A stretch of 59,771 nucleotides of DNA from Bacteroidales bacterium (GCA_017613375.1 JAGADZ010000020.1:1-59771), one strand, 5' to 3'; shown: positions 26,668 to 36,448, counted from the stretch's first letter. The notes: generated from the sequence alone by a model not told the origin. Numbers and translations are program-made.

Positions 26668-26809
26668 ATTTTTTCAATTTAACTTTATCAAATAACAATG
26701 CATGCTATAAACATCTGATTTCCTTGAGAAACAGGTCATGCATTGGCCATTAACGCCGTGGACATCGACAGTATTGATTTTACTGTCTGCAGTGACGGAA
26801 TGCAACAGT
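26668..26809. other. Short intergenic region
   Basis: 142 bp between the lipoprotein stop and the tig promoter. A small inverted repeat (GACAGTA with TACTGTC) is present without a T run; nothing else is recognised. Confidence 0.4.
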
Positions 26810-27880
26810 TCAGAAGCCTATATCAAGTTGTTTAAGCGCTTTGACATAATCGCTTCCCGATGAAGCCGGTGTAGGGACAGAGAAGAATATATGTGTGCGA
26901 CGGGCAGCAAAAACGCCCAATCCTCCTTGAATATTAGTATATATATGAGACTGCTGTATTATGCTTCCTGTATGGCTACCTGAGAAAAGATAAGCAGAAA
27001 GATCCTCTGTACAACAATTAACAAAAATCTGGACAGTGTCGATAATATTCCTATTGACCACTTCATCGCCTATGGAAGTTTTAATAATTGAAAGAAAATA
27101 GTTCTGGTCAATTCGGGTGGTAAGAACCTGAGATATCATATTGCTCTTTATAACAGAACACGGAATATCTATGTAATGCCTGATAATGGTCGTGTCCCAT
27201 ACCGTATTACTGTGATCAATGATAAAATCACGATAATTAAAACGTACTATAGGCTGATAACGACGTGCATTTCTCATCTTAGTCCACGATATTTCACAAC
27301 TTTTGCTACCTGCCGTTCCACTGAATTGGAATTTGGTCAGTTCGTTAGGCTTGAGAAGTTGCATTTCACCGCTGATAAGCATAGTTTCGGACTGTGCAAT
27401 AGTATCTCCTGTGGCTGTTTTTATTATTACGAGGTGATAGATATATGACGTGTCAAGCAAACCTGACGTAACACAATAATAATAAGGTTGCTTGCCGCTA
27501 TAAAACACACCATCCTCTTTGTCTATGGATTCTGTATAGGTGAAATCGAAGACGGTGTCAGGAGATTCACCGTACCTATGAAAGCCGCCATCATTGTCTA
27601 TCCATGTATTCCATGCCTCCAAGCGGACCGTAATTGCACCTTCCGGATAATTAATCGAGTCTCCTACAGTAGCATACACACGTTGGTCCCCCTCACCAAG
27701 AAAACACTTCTGAACACGTACAAAAGTAGTGTCATCATCCTGATCGAGAATACAGTAAACCACTGGTATTTCCCGCCAATCGTCATTAGGATTAAATTCC
27801 GCCTTACAAGACACGAGCATTAAAGGCATTATTATCAATGACAGCAACCATAACCTTGACTTTAACTCAGACTTTGACAT
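26810..27880 (-). CDS. Lipoprotein of unknown function
   Basis: 356 residues. Lipoprotein signal peptide with the lipobox LVSC, Cys25 (MSKSELKSRLWLLSLIIMPLMLVSCKAE), so it is lipid-anchored in the envelope. The mature part is beta-rich: EIPVVYCILDQDDDTTFVRVQKCFLGEG, then an ITVRLEAWN strand and a DTSYIYHLVIIKT segment, resembling the domains of Bacteroidota DUF4249 lipoproteins, but no TonB receptor is beside it and I do not assign the family. Its first ten codons are a hexad array. Confidence 0.7.
   Translation of the reverse strand: MSKSELKSRLWLLSLIIMPLMLVSCKAEFNPNDDWREIPVVYCILDQDDDTTFVRVQKCFLGEGDQRVYATVGDSINYPEGAITVRLEAWNTWIDNDGGFHRYGESPDTVFDFTYTESIDKEDGVFYSGKQPYYYCVTSGLLDTSYIYHLVIIKTATGDTIAQSETMLISGEMQLLKPNELTKFQFSGTAGSKSCEISWTKMRNARRYQPIVRFNYRDFIIDHSNTVWDTTIIRHYIDIPCSVIKSNMISQVLTTRIDQNYFLSIIKTSIGDEVVNRNIIDTVQIFVNCCTEDLSAYLFSGSHTGSIIQQSHIYTNIQGGLGVFAARRTHIFFSVPTPASSGSDYVKALKQLDIGF
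27849..27878. repeat. Hexad array at the start codon of a lipoprotein gene
   Basis: On the minus strand five 6-nt units (GTCAAA, GTCTGA, GTTAAA, GTCAAG and GTTATG) begin at the G of the ATG and code for SKSELKSRLW, the basic n-region of the signal peptide. Confidence 0.65.
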
Positions 27881-27934
27881 TATTTGTTCTTTTTTCTATA
27901 ATCTTATAATATGTATGTCCTTACATTAAAACAG

Positions 27935-28666
27935 TTAATCAATCCCACAATCAACGATATCCCTTATCACAACAGAGGCAACGAAGCATCCAAACAAAGG
28001 AGGCAGATACGATATCGTCCCTATTGTTGTACGTTTGTTTTGTGACGGTTCGTCAAGTGTGGCATTTTCCGAAACCTTCTCAGAAGAAAAAACGACCTTG
28101 ATACCATGATTAATTCCAAGACGGTGGAGACGTTTCCGTACCATTGCAGCCAATGGACATGTATGACTTTTTGAGATGTCTGCGACTTGAATGGCGGAAG
28201 GGTCCATTTTCCCCGCACTACCCATGGAACTAACAATACGAAACCCTTTTTGACATGCATGGTACAGCAAGAATACCTTGGGCGACAAAGTATCAATGGC
28301 GTCAACAACATAATCATACTGCGTAGTATTGAGTAGTTCCACCATTGCCTCATCTCGCAGGAAGCATTGTATGACAGACACATCGCACTCCGGATTAATA
28401 TCCTTTATTCGTTGCCGGAACAAGTCGGTCTTGGCCATTCCTATTGTCGAATTAAGTGCAATAATCTGTCTGTTGAGATTTGTCGGTTCGACGACATCGC
28501 TATCCACCAAAGTAAGGTGCCCTATTCCTGCACGGCATAACATCTCCGCAGCATACCCCCCTACCCCTCCAAGGCCGACGACCAAAACCTTTGCCGACTT
28601 TAGCCGTTCAATTCCTTCGGCTCCAACAAGAAGCTCGGTACGAGAGTATATTCCGTTTTGTTCCAT
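27935..28666 (-). CDS. tcdA: tRNA threonylcarbamoyladenosine dehydratase
   Basis: E1-like enzyme that cyclises t6A37 in tRNAs with ATP (TcdA/CsdL/YgdL). 243 residues: RTELLVGAEGIERLKSAKVLVVGLGGVGGYAAEMLCRAG (nucleotide-binding GxGGVG), DSDVVEPTNLNRQ, VVDAIDTLSPKV, and SMGSAGKMDPS. Complete. It lies 49 nt downstream of the GH2 gene. Confidence 0.92.
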   Translation of the reverse strand: MEQNGIYSRTELLVGAEGIERLKSAKVLVVGLGGVGGYAAEMLCRAGIGHLTLVDSDVVEPTNLNRQIIALNSTIGMAKTDLFRQRIKDINPECDVSVIQCFLRDEAMVELLNTTQYDYVVDAIDTLSPKVFLLYHACQKGFRIVSSMGSAGKMDPSAIQVADISKSHTCPLAAMVRKRLHRLGINHGIKVVFSSEKVSENATLDEPSQNKRTTIGTISYLPPLFGCFVASVVIRDIVDCGID

Positions 28667-28715
28667 TTCTATCTTGGCTTGTTTATATTTGCCGAGACAG
28701 AGCTCTGCCTTTATA

Positions 28716-31700
28716 TCAATGAATCACTTCGTTCAGCTGTATTTCATCGACCATAATCCACGGACGCAACCCTTTCGCTTTATGCCAAGCAGGTATTCTG
28801 GCCAGATTCTTGGCGACCAAACGGACATATCTGACATCGTCCTTGTTCACATCAATCGATACTGTCACCAGTTGAGGAGAGTTCATTGATTCCTCTGCAG
28901 GAGCATATTTTAATTTTGCGTTTATGGCAGGCGAATAGTTCACACCATCCGACGAGACAAACACCTGAACAGCAACTGGAGCGAATGCCCACGCATCAGG
29001 CACATGGGCGAAATTGACGACGACATTCTGCAATTCAATTGCTTTACTCAATTCAAGATTAACATTAAGGTCGTTGCCTGAAAAGCCAAGCCATCCTCTC
29101 GAGAGTTCACTGATATCACCTGTCTCGCCATCGAACAATATGGATTCCTGATTGAAATTGTATGGTGTATTGGATTTGTTTACGAAATCAGCTTTTACGA
29201 TATAGTCGAAGTTAAAACGACTGACTGTAGTGAACGAAGGAGTGCAACCTTTCTTGAAAGCCTTTGCCTTAACATACATGGAGTTCTTAATGACAAAAGG
29301 TTTCTTATATAAGGGCGATGTTTCGGTCGGGGTAGAGCCGTCGAGTGTATACCGAATCTCCACATTGGGAGTCTCTGAGGTAATTGTAATGGTCATAGGT
29401 CCGTCAAACCTATCCCTGTCTTTGCTAATCACAGGCATTGGCAAAACGCTGGAAGCTATCTGCGGATATTCCACCCTACAGAAATCATATGGGTTATATT
29501 CTTCAAGGCTGTAAGCACGCAGATGCATACGGAAATGATAACGGTTTCCTGTCACAAGATCTTTGTCGGCGATATCGGTACCCGCAAGTGAACTTCCAAC
29601 ACCAGACTGACGATAGTCGACATTAAAAGTCCAGAAATCCATTTCTGTCAAAGATGCGAAATCAGGTGATTCAAACAACTGCACATCGGAATAAGGATAT
29701 ATGCTGAAATTGAAATTGGTATCCAACATATCAACAAACAGACCCACATTGCCGTTTTCGACAGAAACCCAGCGAACTCCAGCACGGTTTCCACTTTCCT
29801 GAGGCTTACTGTATTTGAAGAACATCGAACGAATATCACGCCTGTATGTACCAGCGACACCAGAAGACCTACGGTCACTATAAGTCTCCTTGTCAAGGCC
29901 AAACCAACGTACAGAATCCAAATACTTCGGCAGACACATCTGCATTCCCACCTTGGGAAGTGTCTTTACAAGTTCGGATGTCACGATTTCATTGTCAATC
30001 AGAACATCACCTGTGAAAAGAACTGCAATAGACTGTTTGACATCGAAAACAACAGCACCGTTGCGGTCTGTATAACGCAGCATTGCATCAATAGCGACGG
30101 TATTGGCATCAACTTGCCTATAATTGGTGGCAACCACAGTACGTACCAGATTGTCAGGGCTGATGTTCTGCCACAGACGCAAGGCATTCTTATCTATACG
30201 GTCGTTATCAGTAGCCGCACGCCAGAAATTGACCTGAGGCGTTGAAAGCAGCATATCCTGATCATGATACTTATAAGACACGATATCAGCTTTATCCAAG
30301 TCGTACCATAACTCGATGTTATCATTAAAAATCTGAATGACGCCATTCTCTCCTGTTGCAACGCCCTGATCCGCCTTTGTCAGAAACAGTTCCTCTCGGT
30401 CGTATTCAGCGAGAGACTCTTTTCTGACGCCTTTCATAGGTAAAGGAAACTCTACAACACCCAATTCCGTTCCTTTGGGGACAGCCTCGGTATTCTTACG
30501 TTGACGGATTGTAAAACGAATAAACAGTTCTTCTCCAGCATACAATGTCAAGGCTGGAATCTTGAGTTTGAAGTTCTTCAGTTCTCCCGGTTTCAGAGCC
30601 ACTGACACTTCTCCTTCTATAATTCGATTCTTCAGATTGGAGAAAATATTGTACTCCAATATATAGTCATTCAACGACAAGAAAGAAAGTAAATTGGAGA
30701 CACTAAACTCTGCTGCATCAGGACTGATATTCACCAATTGTATATCAAAAGGTCTATAAATATTCCGCAACTCAGGAAGCATAGGTGTTGGTTCACCATT
30801 TACAGTTACAAGACCAGTTGTGTAACTATTAGAGTTTGCAGCGACATCATAATAATGAGCCTGATTCCAATATGCCGCGAAACCGCCTTGCAATGAAGAG
30901 TTTCGACGCACAAGTTGCCAGATAGGTTCAAGACTTCCGTATGAATTGCCCTGTGACGAACCGAAGGTAGCCATAATCATTGGCCTCGGTTGCTGCTTCG
31001 CAACAAAAAGCCTCAAATCGTCATAGTCTGGGTTGGACGAGGCAATGATATCTGTATTCTCTGAAAAACCTGCACCTGAGAAGATTACAATTCGACTTTT
31101 ATCCTTCTGTTTTAGTGTACGGTAAGCATTTTCCATACATACTCCGTTATCAACGCCGTTGCCAAGCGACCAAGCAATAATAGAAGGATGGTTTTTCAGA
31201 CGCTCATACATATTCTGTACCCTTGAGACAAACAGATTTATATAGTTTTTATCTGTCGCAACAGCTTTTGCCTGGGTAGAGTATGGCTGAATATTGGCAT
31301 CACAAAAAACATAAAAGCCATATTCGTCACACATCTCATAGAAATAGGGGGCTGCAGGAGAATAAAGAATTGTACGTATAGCATTGATATTGTTCTGTTT
31401 CATCAATTGAAGAGCTTTCCTCACCTGTTCACGTGTCGGTATTCCACCTGTTGTGCCGTCATAATAGGCATATTGCGTACCACGCAGAGTGACAGGAGCG
31501 CCATTGACCATCAATTGACCGTCTTTTAACTCCACAGTACGGAATCCGAAACGGGAACCGACTGTCTCAACAAGCTGCATTTTTTGATTGCGTAAACGAA
31601 TAACAAGAGTATACATGTTTGGAGTCTCTGCCGACCAAGGTTCAATATTGGCAAAAACACGCTCCATTTTCATCTCCACCTCGTTTTTCTTATCAAACAC

Positions 31701-32591
31701 AACCCAACGTCCCATCTTGTCAAGCTGTTTTCCTTTAGGATTCCATATCTCAATCTCAACATAATACTGTCCTTTCTTGGAGGCATTGAACACATCCAAA
31801 TTGACACTGAAATTACCACTCTTGTTTTGAGCGTCATAGTCGGCCAAAATCTTGTATTCGCTGATATTTGCCTTAGGTTTGAGCACTATGAAGATATCTG
31901 ATGTGATACCATTGAAAAATCTGGCATAGTTTGATTCAAGCATGGATCCATCTGAGGCACTAAGCACCTGCACAATAATATTGTTTGTCTTGCCAGGCTT
32001 GATATGCTTTGTAAGTTCAAACTCACTCAAGTCGCGGGCATCCTCACTATAGCCCACATACTCATGGTTTACCCATACATAACATGCCGATTTAGCTTGG
32101 ATATTGAGAAAAGACTTGTAGTCTTTCCAGTCTTTTGACACAAAAAACTCCTTGTAATATGTTGCAACATAATTACCATTGGAAGGTATGTCTGCCGGAT
32201 TCTTTATCAGCGGAGACATAGCGAGTGCGTTGCGAGTAAAATCGAACCAGTTAGCAGCAGGGACGTCAACTGTAAGCCATCCATTTGCCGAGAAATCATT
32301 CTGCTCAACATTTGCGGGACGTTTGCTGAAATCCGGTTGCAAATTAAACTGCCATTCCCCGTTTAAACTGATGTAGTAGGGCGATTCCATATAAAGGTTT
32401 TTCTCTATGGCATTCTCATTGCCATAAGGAATAACATTTGAACGTGGATATATCTTATTTTGTTCAAATATCTCCACATCGTTCCACTCTTCCGACACAT
32501 CCTGCACAGGTGTTCCGCCTCTTCTAATCTGTGAATTACCAACATTGCAGGCTGCCAAAGCCAATAAAATAGTGAGGATTTTTTTTGTCAT
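28716..32591 (-). CDS. GH2-family beta-galactosidase-like protein lacking both catalytic glutamates
   Basis: 1291 residues, exported (signal peptide MTKKILTILLALAACNVGNS). Domains in order: sugar-binding jelly roll (~40-240), immunoglobulin-like (~245-360), GH2 TIM barrel (~365-640), further beta domains like the LacZ C-terminal part (~740-1020), a chitobiase C-terminal-like module (VEIRYTLDGSTPTETSPLYKKP), and a discoidin/F5-8-like end. In LacZ the acid/base is the E of SLGNES and the nucleophile the E of CEYAHAMGNS. Here the aligned stretches are SLGNGV (Gly479) and MATFGSSQGNS (Thr542), and the metal-ligand stretch DEAN reads CDAN. So hydrolysis by the usual mechanism looks impossible; a carbohydrate-binding role or an altered mechanism are options. 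Confidence 0.85.
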   Translation of the reverse strand: MTKKILTILLALAACNVGNSQIRRGGTPVQDVSEEWNDVEIFEQNKIYPRSNVIPYGNENAIEKNLYMESPYYISLNGEWQFNLQPDFSKRPANVEQNDFSANGWLTVDVPAANWFDFTRNALAMSPLIKNPADIPSNGNYVATYYKEFFVSKDWKDYKSFLNIQAKSACYVWVNHEYVGYSEDARDLSEFELTKHIKPGKTNNIIVQVLSASDGSMLESNYARFFNGITSDIFIVLKPKANISEYKILADYDAQNKSGNFSVNLDVFNASKKGQYYVEIEIWNPKGKQLDKMGRWVVFDKKNEVEMKMERVFANIEPWSAETPNMYTLVIRLRNQKMQLVETVGSRFGFRTVELKDGQLMVNGAPVTLRGTQYAYYDGTTGGIPTREQVRKALQLMKQNNINAIRTILYSPAAPYFYEMCDEYGFYVFCDANIQPYSTQAKAVATDKNYINLFVSRVQNMYERLKNHPSIIAWSLGNGVDNGVCMENAYRTLKQKDKSRIVIFSGAGFSENTDIIASSNPDYDDLRLFVAKQQPRPMIMATFGSSQGNSYGSLEPIWQLVRRNSSLQGGFAAYWNQAHYYDVAANSNSYTTGLVTVNGEPTPMLPELRNIYRPFDIQLVNISPDAAEFSVSNLLSFLSLNDYILEYNIFSNLKNRIIEGEVSVALKPGELKNFKLKIPALTLYAGEELFIRFTIRQRKNTEAVPKGTELGVVEFPLPMKGVRKESLAEYDREELFLTKADQGVATGENGVIQIFNDNIELWYDLDKADIVSYKYHDQDMLLSTPQVNFWRAATDNDRIDKNALRLWQNISPDNLVRTVVATNYRQVDANTVAIDAMLRYTDRNGAVVFDVKQSIAVLFTGDVLIDNEIVTSELVKTLPKVGMQMCLPKYLDSVRWFGLDKETYSDRRSSGVAGTYRRDIRSMFFKYSKPQESGNRAGVRWVSVENGNVGLFVDMLDTNFNFSIYPYSDVQLFESPDFASLTEMDFWTFNVDYRQSGVGSSLAGTDIADKDLVTGNRYHFRMHLRAYSLEEYNPYDFCRVEYPQIASSVLPMPVISKDRDRFDGPMTITITSETPNVEIRYTLDGSTPTETSPLYKKPFVIKNSMYVKAKAFKKGCTPSFTTVSRFNFDYIVKADFVNKSNTPYNFNQESILFDGETGDISELSRGWLGFSGNDLNVNLELSKAIELQNVVVNFAHVPDAWAFAPVAVQVFVSSDGVNYSPAINAKLKYAPAEESMNSPQLVTVSIDVNKDDVRYVRLVAKNLARIPAWHKAKGLRPWIMVDEIQLNEVIH

Positions 32592-32659
32592 AGCCTTGTA
32601 TTTGCCTATTTCTTTTGAAGTAATATGTTTTTATCTGGTTAAATGGCGTGATAAGCAGC

Positions 32660-33277
32660 TTAGAAATTGACACCCAGTCCTGCTTTAAAATTGTGATAGA
32701 GTTCCGGAAGGAATGTAGCTGCGACATTGTCAAAGCCCCTCTCCAAGCTGTTAACATGAATCATCTGATAACCTATAAATAGGTTTATCGCCAGCTTCTG
32801 ACTTATAGCCATACGGCCTCCGAAAGAGACACCTGCCACTATACCGCCCTTTTCAATTCTTGTATAATCTTCAGCAACATTCTTGGAACCAAAAGGAATG
32901 CTGTATCCGAGATGAATAGCTGTGAATGGCGTCAACCTGCTGCGTAAAAAATGGCTGCGGAACTCCAAAAACAGTGGTATCTGTGAGAAAGAACCCGTAG
33001 CGTCATTTAGATAAGAGAAGCCAAGACCTATCGCAGACTCCTTACGCCATTGCCATCCTGCCACAGCGGTAATTCCATTGAGGACATAACTGTCGGTATA
33101 TTCCCCATGTTTTTTGTTCAGATTGGTCATAAACGTATAGTCTATAACCCCATAAAAACCATAATATTTGAATTCTATATGCGGTGGGTTTGACTGAGGA
33201 AGCGGCATAGAAGGCTCCCCTGCCTTGGCGCACACCACCATGCTTAACAGTGCAATTAGAAGAACTGTTTTCTTCAT
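32660..33277 (-). CDS. Outer-membrane beta-barrel protein
   Basis: 205 residues from the ATG at 33277 (signal MKKTVLLIALLSMVVCAKAGE); the longer frame from 33316 lacks a signal. Barrel-type strands: YYGFYGVIDYTFMTNL, AVAGWQWRKESAIGLGFSYL, IPLFLEFRSHFL, FTAIHLGYSIPFG, GIVAGVSFGGRM, INLFIGYQM and C-terminal FKAGLGVNF ending in Phe. Between the GH2 gene and the CoA-transferase gene on the same strand. Function unknown. Confidence 0.7.
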   Translation of the reverse strand: MKKTVLLIALLSMVVCAKAGEPSMPLPQSNPPHIEFKYYGFYGVIDYTFMTNLNKKHGEYTDSYVLNGITAVAGWQWRKESAIGLGFSYLNDATGSFSQIPLFLEFRSHFLRSRLTPFTAIHLGYSIPFGSKNVAEDYTRIEKGGIVAGVSFGGRMAISQKLAINLFIGYQMIHVNSLERGFDNVAATFLPELYHNFKAGLGVNF

Positions 33278-33335
33278 TTTTTTCGAGTTGAAGAGGGATG
33301 GAAGACGAGCTTCCATCCCATTAATATTGAAACTT

Positions 33336-33992
33336 TTACTTTATTTCTTTAAGATCAGGAGACACTATAAGGGTGGCCTCTGTTGCTGCCTGAACATCGG
33401 CGACAGTGAATTCTGGATTAATCTCCGTCAAGACAATACCCTTAGGAGTAATCTCCATGACGCCCATTTCGGTAATAATCATATTAACCTGACCTTTTGC
33501 CGTCAACGGCAAGGTGCACTTCTTCAAAATCTTAGGATTGCCTTTTGCAGTATGCTCCATTGCAAGGATAACCTTCTTTGCACCAACGAGGAGGTCCATA
33601 GCGCCACCCATACCTGGTGTCTTCTTTCCTGGAATCATCCAGTTGGCGAGGTCACCCTGTTCGTCAACCTGCATAGCACCGAGGACAGAGACGTCGACGT
33701 GGCCACCACGAATAATACCAAACGACGTTGCACTGTCGAAAGTGGCAGCGCCAGCCACAGCTGATGTAAATCCGCCACCAGCATTGATAAACCAAGGATC
33801 CTCTTTCCCCTCTTCAGGAGTCGGACCCATTCCTATCATACCATTCTCTGATTGAAGAATGACATTCACACCTTCTGGAAGAAAGTTGGGAATAAGTGTC
33901 GGAAGACCGATACCAAGATTAACCACGTCGCCATCGTGCAGTTCCTGTGCAGCACGGCGAGCAATAAAGTTTCTGATTTCGTTTTTATCCAT
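33336..33992 (-). CDS. Acyl-CoA:acetate/3-ketoacid CoA-transferase, subunit B
   Basis: Beta half of a heterodimeric family I CoA-transferase (AtoA/ScoB type). 218 residues; the catalytic glutamate is Glu49 in SENGMIGMG, and GGGFTSAVAGAATFDSATSFGIIRGGH and PGMGGAMDLLVGAKKVI are typical. In lysine fermenters such an enzyme moves CoA between butyryl-CoA and acetoacetate. It follows kamE by 32 nt, in line with that role. The alpha subunit that normally precedes it is not in the window. Confidence 0.9.
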   Translation of the reverse strand: MDKNEIRNFIARRAAQELHDGDVVNLGIGLPTLIPNFLPEGVNVILQSENGMIGMGPTPEEGKEDPWFINAGGGFTSAVAGAATFDSATSFGIIRGGHVDVSVLGAMQVDEQGDLANWMIPGKKTPGMGGAMDLLVGAKKVILAMEHTAKGNPKILKKCTLPLTAKGQVNMIITEMGVMEITPKGIVLTEINPEFTVADVQAATEATLIVSPDLKEIK

Positions 33993-34024
33993 TTTGCTAA
34001 TATTTTTGATTATTTATTTATCAT

Positions 34025-34813
34025 TTATTTCATTCCACGTTTTACCATCTCCTGTGCTATGAACGAGGCCTCGTCATCAGCATAGGTATTGGGACCGAAT
34101 CCAGCATCATAGCCAAGTTCTTTGGCAAGTTCGTGACTGATACGAGGACCACCGCAGATAAGTATTATTTTGTCACGGAGGCCTTCTGCCTCAAGCATTT
34201 CTACCAATTCGGTCAAGTTCTTGATATGAATATCTTTCTGTGTAACAGTCTGTGACACTATAAGAGCATCGGCATGAAGCTCTATTCCCTTGGCAATAAA
34301 CTCATCATTAGGCACCTGGCTGCCAAGGTTATATGCATCAATCATATCATAACGTTCCAAACCGTAATGTCCTGCGTAGCCTTTCATATTCATTATGGCA
34401 TCAATACCTACAGTATGAGCATCTGTACCGGTTGAAGCTCCCACGATGACAATCTTACGTCCTATGTGTTCACGTATATACTCATCACACTCTTTCATCT
34501 CCATAGTAGTGGATTCCACCTTGGGGACATGTATTGATGTATAGTCTACCGTATGTGTGCAACTTCCATAGCAATTGAAGAACGTGAATCCCTCGGTAAG
34601 TTCCTTGTAATACACCACCAAAGGATTTTCGAATCCCATTTTCTTCAGCAGTTGCTTTGCGGCCTCAACAGCTTCATCGCCTGCAGGAACAGGCAATGTA
34701 AAACTAAGCTGCGTCTTGCCATCGTTCATTGTATCACCATATGGTTTTATTTTTGTCAAGTCTAAGGTTTTGTCGTAATCCTTAGCCTCCATTGAATAAA
34801 GTCCTTCGCTCAT
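34025..34813 (-). CDS. kamE: Lysine 5,6-aminomutase beta subunit
   Basis: Adenosylcobalamin- and PLP-dependent mutase subunit moving the terminal amino group of beta-lysine or D-lysine. 262 residues. The cobalamin-binding DxHxxG motif is at DAHTVG with His133, and Lys144 (MNMKGYAGHYG) is the lysine known to bind PLP in the clostridial enzyme, with the same numbering. Rossmann-type half KIVIVGASTGTDAHTVGIDA. Second gene after kamD. Confidence 0.95.
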   Translation of the reverse strand: MSEGLYSMEAKDYDKTLDLTKIKPYGDTMNDGKTQLSFTLPVPAGDEAVEAAKQLLKKMGFENPLVVYYKELTEGFTFFNCYGSCTHTVDYTSIHVPKVESTTMEMKECDEYIREHIGRKIVIVGASTGTDAHTVGIDAIMNMKGYAGHYGLERYDMIDAYNLGSQVPNDEFIAKGIELHADALIVSQTVTQKDIHIKNLTELVEMLEAEGLRDKIILICGGPRISHELAKELGYDAGFGPNTYADDEASFIAQEMVKRGMK

Positions 34814-34891
34814 AATAACAAATATTGATTTTTGATTATCGAATTATGAAGATTATACATACGGCAGCATATATACTCCCTGAATCCGTAA

Positions 34892-36448
34892 CTATTTTTT
34901 ACCTTTCATTATTTCAACAAATGGGTTGTAGTAGTTGTCCGCTTTCAGTGTAACGCCATCCAAGCCTTTTCCTCCGTTTTTCGGTCTCTTGACATTGGCA
35001 AAGATACCTTTCTCCAAAGCAGTAAAGAGGCCCTCTCGTTCCATACTCTCAAGTAAAGCTGTGGCATCGTCGAGAACCTTCTTTGCCCTGTTGCGGATAA
35101 TACCGTTTTCCTTGAATTCGACCTCTTCACCGATATCTTTCATGTTGTTGAAGATATACTTTGCGTTCTCAATAGACAGATATCTGTCACTCATAAACGG
35201 AGTATGAATAGCCTCGGTAGGCATACCCAGAAGCTGCAGTCCCTGGTGAGTCCACTGACCTATAATGTTAAATAAAGCATCTTGTATGTGTCCACGGAAA
35301 ATATTGCCAGTCATAAATTTCGTAGGGGGCATATATTTCAAAGGAGCTTTGGGGAATATTTCACGAAGCATCTGAGCCTGGGCTAATTCATACAGGAAAC
35401 CGTTCTCCAACATAGGATCCATCTCGAATGCATGACCCAAACCCTGTTGTTCTTCCGGCAATCCGGCAAGCAATGCCAACTGTTCATTAATGAAATCCGA
35501 GGCGAGGACTGTATGAGCTTCCTCATATGCATCGGCAGTGGTAAGGTAGTTGTCCTCACCTGTGTTTATAATCACACCTGCGAAGCCATTGATAATACGC
35601 GAAAAATATTGATCTATCAATGTACGCTGCATATTAATATCGCGGAACAAGATACCATAAAGAGCGTCATTCAGCATCACGTCGAGGCCTTCCAATGCAC
35701 CCATGGCTGCAATCTCCGGCATACAAAGTCCTGAACAATAGTTGCACAGACGTATATAACGTCCGACCTCTTCGCCGACCTCATCAAGAGCCTTGCGCAT
35801 AATACGGAAATTCTCCTGAGTTGCAAACGTGCCTCCAAAGCCTTCCGTAGTAGCTCCATAAGGCACATAATCAAGCAGACTTTGACCTGTTGTACGGATA
35901 ACGGCAATGATGTCAGCACCTTGACGGGCACCGGCCTGAGCCTGGACGACATCCTCGTAAATATTACCAGTAGCAACAATGATATAAAGATAAGGTTTTG
36001 ACCCTTCACCCAATGTCTCTATATATTTTTCACGACGCAGACGGTTGTTTCTGACACGTGAAACATTTTCATCCACATAAGGCTGTATTGCCTTTGCCGT
36101 TTCTGAGACAGGATGCATGTTGAGTTTTGTGATATCCAGTTTGCCAGCAGAAATAGCTTCTGCTATTTCCTGAGGGGTCTTACCCGTCTCAAGAATGGCA
36201 TTTCCAATAAAGAAACACACACCTTGTCCCAACAAACCCTTTGACTTAAGTTCATCGACAATAACATTGGGTAGAGGAACCTCATTCTCATCTACACCAT
36301 CTATTCCGAGCAAACGACATATTGTACGTTCTACAGCCACAGTTGTGTAATTACCGACGAAATCCTGTACTTGATCGGCAATTTTCTTTGCTACACTACG
36401 TGCATGTTCTACTTTTTTAAAATCAAGACCAACTTTACTTTTTTGCAT
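34892..36448 (-). CDS. kamD: Lysine 5,6-aminomutase alpha subunit
   Basis: Catalytic TIM-barrel subunit that pairs with KamE. 518 residues, the usual length. Recognised by the KVGLDFKKVEHARSVAKKIAD opening, LGQGVCFFIGNAILETGKTP, QAGARQGADIIAVIRTTGQSLLDYVPYGATTEGFGGTFATQENFRIMR and LCNYCSGLCMPEIAAMGALEGLDVMLNDALYG. It is the first gene of the kamD-kamE-CoA-transferase unit and has a promoter core at 36545-36552. Other pathway genes (lysine 2,3-aminomutase, 3,5-diaminohexanoate dehydrogenase, cleavage enzyme) are not in this window. Confidence 0.95.
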   Translation of the reverse strand: MQKSKVGLDFKKVEHARSVAKKIADQVQDFVGNYTTVAVERTICRLLGIDGVDENEVPLPNVIVDELKSKGLLGQGVCFFIGNAILETGKTPQEIAEAISAGKLDITKLNMHPVSETAKAIQPYVDENVSRVRNNRLRREKYIETLGEGSKPYLYIIVATGNIYEDVVQAQAGARQGADIIAVIRTTGQSLLDYVPYGATTEGFGGTFATQENFRIMRKALDEVGEEVGRYIRLCNYCSGLCMPEIAAMGALEGLDVMLNDALYGILFRDINMQRTLIDQYFSRIINGFAGVIINTGEDNYLTTADAYEEAHTVLASDFINEQLALLAGLPEEQQGLGHAFEMDPMLENGFLYELAQAQMLREIFPKAPLKYMPPTKFMTGNIFRGHIQDALFNIIGQWTHQGLQLLGMPTEAIHTPFMSDRYLSIENAKYIFNNMKDIGEEVEFKENGIIRNRAKKVLDDATALLESMEREGLFTALEKGIFANVKRPKNGGKGLDGVTLKADNYYNPFVEIMKGKK

